Source: SIG644 sp045613985 (lineage in GTDB: Bacteria > Bacillota > Clostridia > Oscillospirales > CAG-272). Taken from it: a stretch of DNA of 64,000 nt. The DNA is taken from the NCBI GenBank assembly GCA_045613985.1, contig JAZLCA010000072.1, positions 4,667 through 68,666 on the forward strand, in the 5' to 3' direction. This document shows positions 1 to 6,564 of this stretch, in pieces. A program made the position numbers and the translations under genes. Numbering within the stretch: the stretch's first letter is position 1; every line of letters starts with the position of its first letter. The notes below the pieces were generated by a model. That model did no database searches. It was not told where the DNA came from and saw nothing but the letters and a program-made list of their open reading frames with translations.

Positions 1-2
1 TT

Positions 3-359
3 GGTAACCTGAAGTCGGGTAACTCCAAGTTTACCATGGGCGGCTTGACCGTGCCCGAAGACGGCACCTATAAGGTCCTGATCTACACGGCATCGGGCGA
101 CAAACGCACCTTCCGTTTGATGGTCAACGGTGAGGAGACCGACGAGTTGTACGCATTCCAGACCGGCCACTTCCACAACTTCAAGCCCTACGAGATCGAG
201 CTGGAGCTTAAGGCGGGCGAAAATACCCTGACGTTCTTCGGTTACGACAAGGCCGAGGGCAAGGGCGATACCGAATGGATGCCCAACTTTGACTACGTCA
301 TCATTTCCGACACGACCAAGAACATCGAGGTCAGCATCGGAGCAATTTCCATCGAATAA
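3..359 (+). CDS. C-terminal end of a carbohydrate-binding-module protein (5' partial)
   Basis: The reading frame is open from base 3 to the TAA at 357-359, so the gene starts outside the window. The 118 visible residues look like a beta-sandwich sugar-binding module of the CBM6/CBM35 or galactose-binding type: 'GTYKVLIYTASGDKR', 'FRLMVNGEE', an amphipathic 'EIELELKAGENTLTFFG' strand pair and the terminal 'FDYVIIS' strand are the usual pattern. Such modules commonly sit at the end of extracellular glycosidases, but nothing here shows the catalytic part, so the enzyme is unknown. It is followed at once by a strong terminator and converges on the sigma-factor-associated membrane gene. Confidence 0.7.
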   Translation, partial: GNLKSGNSKFTMGGLTVPEDGTYKVLIYTASGDKRTFRLMVNGEETDELYAFQTGHFHNFKPYEIELELKAGENTLTFFGYDKAEGKGDTEWMPNFDYVIISDTTKNIEVSIGAISIE

Positions 360-366
360 TGAAACC

Positions 367-404
367 AAAAATGACCGTTGCCCTCGGGCAACGGTCATTT
401 TTTT
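367..404 (+). terminator. Rho-independent terminator
   Basis: Perfect 11-bp stem GACCGTTGCCC / GGGCAACGGTC (373-383 with 386-396) flanked by A and T runs. It ends the partial CBM gene and overlaps the stop of the convergent gene, so it may act in both directions. Confidence 0.85.
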
Positions 405-2586
405 ATGTATGCGGAACGTTTGAGAAAATGTGCAACAGATACTGATATTTTTGGTCCATCTCCAGTCGGTATCGATACCGCCCGTCCGTCCAGACACGAA
501 TGAGCTTATCCGTGCCGTCCCAAGTGTATATGGTGTAGCAGAAGCGCCCGTTATAAACGCCCCGCTTGACAGACGCGCTGCTTGAAGTGTATTCCATCAT
601 ATCGCCTCTCATAATGCTCTGCGTCAGCGTCGCTACCAGACGGCTATTCAAATAAAACTCCATTGTCACCGAAACGGTCGTGTGCCCTACCACCTCGACC
701 TTACAGCCGCCAATCGAAGTATAATCCGGCACATAGATATCTTGCAAATGCTCCGGTAAGGGAAGGTCTTCGGGGAGCGGTTGTTCTTGCTCGTCGGGAA
801 CGACCGGTTTGACTTCGATCCCCATAAGCAAAAGCTCCTCCAAAGACAGCACATCACTTTCCAGCTCATAAGAATAGGTTTTATCCGTCCATATCAACAT
901 TATTTTTCCGGTATCGTACTGTAGCGCTACACCGTGATAGTCACCCACATAAATATCCTTGGCCGTACAGCCACCGTCGTAATCTCGGCCGCGGGCATTC
1001 ATAACCAGTTGACGGAACAGTGCGATCTGCTTCCCATCTCTCATATACGAGTATTGTGCCATCATATCCGTGGTCTCTATGGGGCGTTCTGTGATCGTTT
1101 TATCGTCAAGAGCGGGCTTTCTCAATTCCTCCAAGCGGACAGGCGGAGCGATGCTCAATGCCCACTCCAACAGTTCTTCTCTGGTCAGATGCTCGCTTTC
1201 CAAGCGATAGCGATAACTATCGTCATTCCATATCATGACTAATTTACCACTTTCGTATTTGCGAAAGATACCTTCCGCGTGATGGATGAGAATCGGCTGT
1301 TCGACATATCCTTTTCCCTTACTCGGTACACCGAGGGATAAGATCATTTGCGTGTAGGTGCAGATACATTCCCCGTCGCGATAATAATCGATCTCCACTC
1401 TGCTACGGTTTTTTTCGAATACGCGCTCCTCGATATCGGACGAAAGTCCACGCGGTGAGAGAATTTGGGTGATACTTACAAAACGCTCGTCCACGCTTGT
1501 GGTCGTCTCACACCAGCGTATCATTTCCTTCAAGGTCATCTGACTGCTGATCATACGGTACTGATATTCATCATCCTCCCAGATCACCTGTATCAATCCC
1601 GAATAGATATATGCTACTCCCACTCGGCGGCCGATCACGACGTCTGCTACTCTTTGCGGACTGCCGTAACCACCCGAAAGTACGCCGCCATCATTTCTGT
1701 GCTCCGTGGTCTGAATGAATCGGCACACGTACTGACCTTCGCGATAGTAATCCGTCGAAATATAATCTGCGTTTTGCTTAATGACCTGAGACGTGATCAC
1801 CGGAGAATCAATGACGGGTCTGCGAATGTCGACCACGGGAGGGGGCATAATGTTATACGCAACTACCATATTCTGTGCCCAGGTAATCAGGTCATCCGCA
1901 AGAAAGGTGTCACTCTCCAGCTTGTAATGATATCTGCCGTCGTCCCATATAAGAATCAGATTTCCACCATTCTTTTCGTCATACAGTTTTCCCCGATATT
2001 TTCCAACGTCTACCGCTGTAATATCGTAAAAGGTCTCATCCTTCGGTGCCAAAGACAGACGCCAGACGGCCTGCTGGTATTTGCACACCTGCACCTGCAC
2101 GTCGTCGTAGTAGCCGAGAACAAACGTCTCGTAATTCATATCGTCCAATCGCTCGCACTTGCGCTGATAGCCAACGATATACGGCTCGTACATTTCTTTG
2201 AGATAGGTGGGCGCCGAGGCGAGCATACCGTCCCCCGGCTTCTCTTCGATCTCGCCGAAGTGAATGGATATGTGATCGTCATACCATGTGACAAGCGAGC
2301 TGATCAGCTCTCCTCGCACGGCGGTAATGGTGATCGCCAAGGTCAGGATCATCAAAGAAATCAAAGCGGCACAAACGATCGTCCGTCCGATCACACGCAT
2401 CCCGCGAGCATGATCCCGCCCGCGCTTTCGTCGGCGGATCACACGATAGACCAACCGATCCAGGCGCACGCCCGTGCAGACGTCTTCCGTATCGATCGCG
2501 TCGTAAGCGGCAGCCAATTCGCCACAGCTTTCGTAGACCGCTTGAGCAATATAAAGATCAACGCGCTTACTTGCTTCGCAGTTCAT
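403..2586 (-). CDS. Membrane-anchored protein with five DUF4367-like modules, probable ECF anti-sigma/co-regulator
   Basis: 727 residues. Residues about 1-60 are predicted cytoplasmic and Arg-rich at the end (RVIRRRKRGR), followed by one membrane helix at about 65-90 and a long extracellular part. That part holds five diverged copies, about 110-130 residues apart, of a module ending in 'G.L.LIWDDGRYHYKLESD', seen again as 'LIQVIWEDDEYQYRM', 'KLVMIWNDDSYRYRLES', 'KIMLIWTDKTYSYELES' and 'KLIRVWTDGRYRYRLEM'. This is the DUF4367 pattern found at the C-terminus of many clostridial anti-sigma-like proteins, normally once. The ATG has GGAGGAG 4 nt upstream and overlaps the sigma-factor gene by 20 bp, so the two are translationally coupled. 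Role as the membrane inhibitor or sensor for that sigma factor is inferred from this arrangement. Confidence 0.75.
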   Translation of the reverse strand: MNCEASKRVDLYIAQAVYESCGELAAAYDAIDTEDVCTGVRLDRLVYRVIRRRKRGRDHARGMRVIGRTIVCAALISLMILTLAITITAVRGELISSLVTWYDDHISIHFGEIEEKPGDGMLASAPTYLKEMYEPYIVGYQRKCERLDDMNYETFVLGYYDDVQVQVCKYQQAVWRLSLAPKDETFYDITAVDVGKYRGKLYDEKNGGNLILIWDDGRYHYKLESDTFLADDLITWAQNMVVAYNIMPPPVVDIRRPVIDSPVITSQVIKQNADYISTDYYREGQYVCRFIQTTEHRNDGGVLSGGYGSPQRVADVVIGRRVGVAYIYSGLIQVIWEDDEYQYRMISSQMTLKEMIRWCETTTSVDERFVSITQILSPRGLSSDIEERVFEKNRSRVEIDYYRDGECICTYTQMILSLGVPSKGKGYVEQPILIHHAEGIFRKYESGKLVMIWNDDSYRYRLESEHLTREELLEWALSIAPPVRLEELRKPALDDKTITERPIETTDMMAQYSYMRDGKQIALFRQLVMNARGRDYDGGCTAKDIYVGDYHGVALQYDTGKIMLIWTDKTYSYELESDVLSLEELLLMGIEVKPVVPDEQEQPLPEDLPLPEHLQDIYVPDYTSIGGCKVEVVGHTTVSVTMEFYLNSRLVATLTQSIMRGDMMEYTSSSASVKRGVYNGRFCYTIYTWDGTDKLIRVWTDGRYRYRLEMDQKYQYLLHIFSNVPHT

Positions 2587-3148
2587 ATAACTCCTCCTTC
2601 CATCGAGACAGCATCATACGTCGGGCTCGCGTCAGGCGCATCCGAACGTTGCCTTCGGAAATATGCAACATTCGCGAAATCTGAGATGTGCTAAGCTGCA
2701 TATAGTAGAAATAATACAATACGTCGCTGTAAATGTCATCCAGGGAGTTGACCATATCCATCAATCTTTGACGATTTTCCCGGCGGACAAACAATTCATC
2801 CACCCGCCCGTCATCATCGGCAATGTCCCAATGCTCCTCTGCTTCCGGGTAAACCTCCCGGTAGCGGCTTTTGGCAGTCTTTCGGTAATGATCGATGGCA
2901 ATATTACGGCAGATACGAAACAGCATATTCTTTTGATGAATTTCGCTTGCCGCGCGAAAGGTATCCAGGTGATCGATCAGCGCGATCATCACATCCTGAA
3001 CACAATCCTCCGCATCGTGATGATTTTTCACGATACCGTATGCAATCTTATACAGTTTTAGTTTGTTGTTCTCGTAGACTTGCGTAATGTAAGCACGGTC
3101 GCGCTCATCTTCGAGGCTATCTTCGATGGTCATCAGAAATAAAAGCAC
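2567..3148 (-). CDS. RNA polymerase sigma-70 family, ECF subfamily
   Basis: 193 residues with the two ECF regions. Sigma-2 lies at about 30-95 ('KLYKIAYGIVKNHHDAEDCVQDVMIALI') and sigma-4 at about 125-180 ('QLSTSQISRMLHISEGNVRMRLTRARRML', a helix-turn-helix for the -35 element). The start is GTG at 3146-3148, chosen because AAAGGAG lies 5 nt upstream; the next ATG at 3133 is 20 nt away from that site. It is co-transcribed with the overlapping membrane gene downstream, the usual sigma/anti-sigma pairing. A sequence resembling an ECF promoter lies upstream, which suggests self-activation. The stimulus is unknown. Confidence 0.9.
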   Translation of the reverse strand: MLLFLMTIEDSLEDERDRAYITQVYENNKLKLYKIAYGIVKNHHDAEDCVQDVMIALIDHLDTFRAASEIHQKNMLFRICRNIAIDHYRKTAKSRYREVYPEAEEHWDIADDDGRVDELFVRRENRQRLMDMVNSLDDIYSDVLYYFYYMQLSTSQISRMLHISEGNVRMRLTRARRMMLSRWKEELYELRSK

Positions 3149-3205
3149 AGTAACTCCTTTGATTTATCAGGGCGTATTGTCAAGCCAGCAGGGGCTTCAC
3201 AGAGA

Positions 3206-3235
3206 TATACGAACGACACGGGGAAAATGCAACAA
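3206..3235 (-). promoter_or_regulatory. Candidate ECF-type promoter of the sigma-factor operon
   Basis: Read on the minus strand: TTGTTGCA, a 16-bp spacer, then CGTATA. A -10 of CGTA type with a GC-poor -35 ending in GCA is typical of ECF promoters and unlike the TATAAT boxes elsewhere in the window. Autoregulation is inferred. Confidence 0.45.
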
Positions 3236-3262
3236 CTTTTTTATATTTTTTGTATCAAGCAA

Positions 3263-3284
3263 GGGGGACTGAAAACAGTCCCCC
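3263..3284 (-). terminator. Terminator after the flotillin gene
   Basis: 9-bp perfect stem GGGGGACTG / CAGTCCCCC with a 4-nt loop, just past the flotillin stop on the minus strand. The T-run is poor (TTGCTTG), so efficiency is uncertain. Confidence 0.6.
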
Positions 3285-3318
3285 GCTCAAATTCATATCG
3301 TGATCAAATCATCTTCGA

Positions 3319-4767
3319 TCAGATTTCGTCCGACACATCGTCCAAAGTAACGATTTCATCCGCAACGTGGGCACATTCGGTCGGTGCTACCACAGCAGCC
3401 TTGCCACCGACAAAGCCGGCCAGCATGCTCATCAGGTCGATACCGGTGGTCTCTTTGACACCCTGAATGACCTGATCGGTGCTGTTCATAACGTCACGTA
3501 CCAGCTTGGTCGAGTTACCGTCGCCGTACATAACGATCTTATCCGTCTTAGCCAAAGGCGTCGCGGCATTCTTGACAACCTCGGGCAGTGCGGTAAGATA
3601 CATTTCGAGAACGGATGCCTCGCCCATCTTCTTTTGAGCCTCGGCCTTCTTTTCAATGGCCTCTGCCTCAGCCAAGCCCTTGGCTCGGATACCCTCTGCC
3701 TCCTGCTCCATGGCATAACGCAGCGCCTCTGCCTCAGCCTTTCTTGCCTCGGCCGCACGCATTGCCTCGTACTGACGGGCATCTGCCTCTCTTTGACGGC
3801 GGATCAGATCTGCCTCGGCTTCCTTTTCGGTCTGATACTTCATAGCATCCGCCTGCTTTTTGATCTGGGCCTCCAGCTCACGCTCCTTAATGGCGATTTC
3901 CTTTTCCTTCAGCTCTGCCTCTTTCTCACGACGAGCGATATCAGCGTTGGTCTTAGCGATCTCAATAATCTTACGCTGGTTCTCTTCCTGAATGGAGTAT
4001 GCGGCATCTGCATCGGCGCGCTTGGTATCCGAGCGAACCTTCATGTCCGCCTGCTGAACGGCAAGCTCTGCATCCTGCTCTGCGATCTTCTTCTCTGCCT
4101 CGACCTTAACGGCGTTAGCCTCCTGCTGCGCGTTAGCGGTTGCAATGGCAATATCCCTTTGAGCGTTAGCCTTGGCGATCTGAGCATTCTTGCGGATTTG
4201 CTCGACGTTGTCAATACCCATATTTTCAATAGTGCCGGCAGCATCCTTGAAGTTCTGGATGTTGAAGTTTACGACCTCGATACCCAGCTTTTCCATATCG
4301 GGCACGACATTTTCGGTGATCTTCTTGGCAACGCCCTGGCGGTCTTGTACCATTTCCTTCAAACCGACAGAACCGACGATCTCACGCATATTACCTTCCA
4401 GCACCTGTGTTACCAATGCAACCAGCTCCTGGCGAGTCTTACCCAGCAGTGCCTCGGCGGCGCGCTTGAGCAGTTCGGGATCGGACGAGACCTTAATATT
4501 GGCTACACCGTCGACCGATACGTTGATAAATTCGTTGGTGGGAACGGCCTCGCTCGTCTTGACGTCTACCTGCATAACGCTGAGCGACAGCTTGTCGACG
4601 CGTTCGAAGAAAGGCACGCGCCAACCGGCCTTACCGATCAAAATTCTCTTTTTGCCAAGACCGGAGATGATGAACGCGGTGTCGGGGGGCGCTTTGAGGT
4701 AGCCTGCGATAACGATCAGCAAGAAAAACGCAACTACACCCAATACGACAGCTAAAATAGGATCCAT
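3319..4767 (-). CDS. floT: Flotillin (SPFH domain membrane-microdomain protein)
   Basis: 482 residues. An N-terminal hydrophobic hairpin (about 1-25, 'ILAVVLGVVAFFLLIVIAGYL') anchors it in the membrane, followed by an SPFH/band-7 domain (about 35-190, 'LGKKRILIGKAGWRVPFFERVDKLSL') and a long Ala/Glu-rich coiled coil (about 200-400) with repeated AEA/EKEA patterns, then a short C-terminal region. This order and length match FloT-type flotillins, which organise lipid microdomains. ATG at 4767 was chosen over an upstream in-frame ATG because AAGGAGG lies 6-7 nt before it. Unlike Bacillus, no NfeD gene is adjacent; an NfeD-stomatin pair is 6 kb away. Confidence 0.92.
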   Translation of the reverse strand: MDPILAVVLGVVAFFLLIVIAGYLKAPPDTAFIISGLGKKRILIGKAGWRVPFFERVDKLSLSVMQVDVKTSEAVPTNEFINVSVDGVANIKVSSDPELLKRAAEALLGKTRQELVALVTQVLEGNMREIVGSVGLKEMVQDRQGVAKKITENVVPDMEKLGIEVVNFNIQNFKDAAGTIENMGIDNVEQIRKNAQIAKANAQRDIAIATANAQQEANAVKVEAEKKIAEQDAELAVQQADMKVRSDTKRADADAAYSIQEENQRKIIEIAKTNADIARREKEAELKEKEIAIKERELEAQIKKQADAMKYQTEKEAEADLIRRQREADARQYEAMRAAEARKAEAEALRYAMEQEAEGIRAKGLAEAEAIEKKAEAQKKMGEASVLEMYLTALPEVVKNAATPLAKTDKIVMYGDGNSTKLVRDVMNSTDQVIQGVKETTGIDLMSMLAGFVGGKAAVVAPTECAHVADEIVTLDDVSDEI

Positions 4768-4842
4768 AATATTCCTCCTTGGATATGTATTTTTTCGTTG
4801 ACGGAAAGCAAGCTGTCGCGGCCGCCTCCCTGTCACGATTAT

Positions 4843-4871
4843 ATTTTATCATCACTTGACCGCTTTGTCAA
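4843..4871 (-). promoter_or_regulatory. Sigma-A promoter of flotillin gene
   Basis: Minus strand TTGACA, 17 bp, TAAAAT. The -35 lies inside an inverted repeat TCACTTGAC/GTCAAGTGA (4852-4874), which could be an operator. Confidence 0.75.
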
Positions 4872-5067
4872 GTGATTGGACTGAAATTTCTGGAATTTGT
4901 AGGTTTGCATAATTTCAGACAACAAATTTGTGCAAGACGAACAAAGCTCAAGAACGGGAGAACGGGCGCGGCCACAAGTCCACCTTCGTCTTACAGGTAT
5001 ACGAATAAAAGAGCAAAAAAGCAACACATTTTCCGATATTTATTTAAAGAAAAGAATATAGAAAAAA

Positions 5068-5083
5068 GAGGGCATCCGCCCTC
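5068..5083 (-). terminator. Terminator, small exported protein gene
   Basis: Stem GAGGGC / GCCCTC with a 4-nt loop, A-run before and T-run after on both strands, placed just after the stop of the minus-strand gene. Confidence 0.75.
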
Positions 5084-5110
5084 TTTTTCATTTTAATTTT
5101 TCGCAAGCCG

Positions 5111-5542
5111 TTACCGAAACTCCAGCTCGATGACCTTTGGCACCTCGTCCAGATTGGTAACGATCACCACACAGCCGCTTTGCGCGACCTTCCACACGCT
5201 TCCCTCCCAGCGAGATGCGGCGTAAAGCTCAGCGTATGCGCTTGCCTGCTCCTCGGTGGCAAAGGTAAAAATCTGACAGTTCTTGGAAGGATCTCCCTTT
5301 TGGATCAGCGAGGTATAGTTCGTCAGTTCAACGGTAAAGTCTCCCCCCATCATCGCGATCTCCGAATTGGCCAGTGCCGATCCGTCCGCAAGCTCACGGT
5401 CCGTGGTATAGACCGTACTAAGCGTCAAGCCTTCCTCGACAAGCTTGTCAACCGCCTTGTCCGCATCGAATTTGGCGGCACAAGAGAGGGTAGAAATTGC
5501 GAGCAAAATAAAGACAATCGCAAGGGATCGTAGTTTTTTCAT
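5111..5542 (-). CDS. Small exported protein of unknown function
   Basis: 143 residues. Residues 1-22 form a clear export signal (MKKLRSLAIVFILLAISTLSCAA). The Cys at 21 is preceded by T-L-S, a poor but possible lipobox, so it may be a lipoprotein or a signal-peptidase-I substrate. The mature part has no motif I recognise; it looks like a small alpha/beta domain ('NCQIFTFATEEQASAYAELYAA', 'GCVVIVTNLDEV'). The ATG has AAAGGA upstream. It lies downstream of the HPr-kinase-like gene but is separated from it by a hairpin. Confidence 0.7.
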   Translation of the reverse strand: MKKLRSLAIVFILLAISTLSCAAKFDADKAVDKLVEEGLTLSTVYTTDRELADGSALANSEIAMMGGDFTVELTNYTSLIQKGDPSKNCQIFTFATEEQASAYAELYAASRWEGSVWKVAQSGCVVIVTNLDEVPKVIELEFR

Positions 5543-5575
5543 CGGTTTATTTTCCTTTCAACATTGGAATATAAA

Positions 5576-5617
5576 GAGCAGCAGAGGCGCGAAGTATCGA
5601 CCAAGGCTCTGCTGCTC
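5576..5617 (-). terminator. Hairpin after the HPr-kinase-like gene
   Basis: Perfect 11-bp stem GAGCAGCAGAG / CTCTGCTGCTC with a 20-nt loop, followed on the minus strand by TTTATATT. The long loop makes it an imperfect terminator; it may be a leaky one or a stabilising hairpin ahead of the next gene. Confidence 0.55.
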
Positions 5618-5647
5618 CCGTAATGATGTATAGGTTAGAAATTCAAA

Positions 5648-6358
5648 TTATTTCTCCAACGCCCGTTTGACCAAAGCCACGGCATTCTCCGTGGGGGTAC
5701 ATTCGGCAGCAATGGCGGGCACGGTGCGGATTAGATCGCCTAACAGATGCGCCCCACGGATCATAGAAGGGGTATCGGTCGGGAAGACAACCTGACGGAT
5801 AATACCGTTCACGTAGCCCTCGGCGGTTACGGGGCGAACCACGTCGCGCGCGCCGCGAGAAAGCAAGCAAATGCCTCGAAGCGGCACACTGGCATTCAAG
5901 CCAATCCCCTCTTTACCGCACCAAGGAGTGCCGTAAGCTAAATACGTACCGTCGCTCTGTCGGCGGAGAATGGGTTTGTCGCCGTTGATGATGGTCACGT
6001 CATCACCAAAGCACTTCTTCCACAAATTGGCATGCACCGTTTTGCCTACGCCGCGAGGCGCGACAATGGCGTAGCCCTGCCCCTTGTAAGAGAGCAACGC
6101 GGCATGCAGAACGAAGGCATCGTGATACACCAGCTTGAGCGCGAGATTTTCGTGCAGGCAGATGCACTCCGCCTGTTCCTCGGTCAGCGGGATGGGCATG
6201 GAAGCGATCTTTTTCTTGATCTGAGCGGGTGTGGCGTAGATGGAAATATCGGTAAAAGCGGAGTCGACAAGGTAGGGCTCACAAATGCGGGCGGTCAATT
6301 CTCCGCGAGCGACAACGTCAATCAAGAGATCTGCGACTTTGATCTTAAAATGTGCCAT
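5648..6358 (-). CDS. HPr kinase C-domain-like P-loop protein
   Basis: 236 residues. The centre carries 'YHDAFVLHAALLSYKGQGYAI' followed by a Walker A 'APRGVGKT' at about 100-107 and 'IINGDKPIL' as a possible metal-binding Asp, the arrangement of HPr(Ser) kinase/PEP-carboxykinase-like folds. It lacks the N-terminal domain of true HprK and is therefore one of the stand-alone HprK-related kinases whose substrates are mostly unknown. ATG at 6358 is preferred to an upstream ATG at 6403 because AAAGGAG lies 7 nt before it. No PqqD or peptide-maturation gene is adjacent, so a peptide-natural-product role has no support here. Confidence 0.75.
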   Translation of the reverse strand: MAHFKIKVADLLIDVVARGELTARICEPYLVDSAFTDISIYATPAQIKKKIASMPIPLTEEQAECICLHENLALKLVYHDAFVLHAALLSYKGQGYAIVAPRGVGKTVHANLWKKCFGDDVTIINGDKPILRRQSDGTYLAYGTPWCGKEGIGLNASVPLRGICLLSRGARDVVRPVTAEGYVNGIIRQVVFPTDTPSMIRGAHLLGDLIRTVPAIAAECTPTENAVALVKRALEK

Positions 6359-6393
6359 ATCTTGTTCTCCTTTCACAAAAATATCCAAGATAT

Positions 6394-6422
6394 ATTGTAT
6401 CACACTTATTTCCCATTTTCAA
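6394..6422 (-). promoter_or_regulatory. Promoter of the HPr-kinase-like gene
   Basis: Minus strand TTGAAA, 17 bp, TACAAT. Confidence 0.7.
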
Positions 6423-6473
6423 TAGTTTTTTATAATTTTATGTGAAATACCTCAATAAAGTTGCCAAAATTTA

Positions 6474-6502
6474 TTGACGGATGAGGATATTTATGGTAGA
6501 AT
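6474..6502 (+). promoter_or_regulatory. Promoter of the alpha-mannosidase gene
   Basis: TTGACG, 17 bp, TAGAAT, about 60 bp before the start codon. Confidence 0.7.
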
Positions 6503-6564
6503 AACTGTGAATGGAGATCGCGCGGGCAAAGCGCGCTCCGATATGCCGAAAGGAGCACTTCGAT

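Larger units (their letters stand above)
4768..5110. other. Intergenic region, no gene seen
   Basis: Holds the flotillin promoter (overlapping a TCACTTGAC/GTCAAGTGA inverted repeat) and the terminator of the small exported-protein gene. Short open frames here lack ribosome binding sites and recognisable content. Confidence 0.6.
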
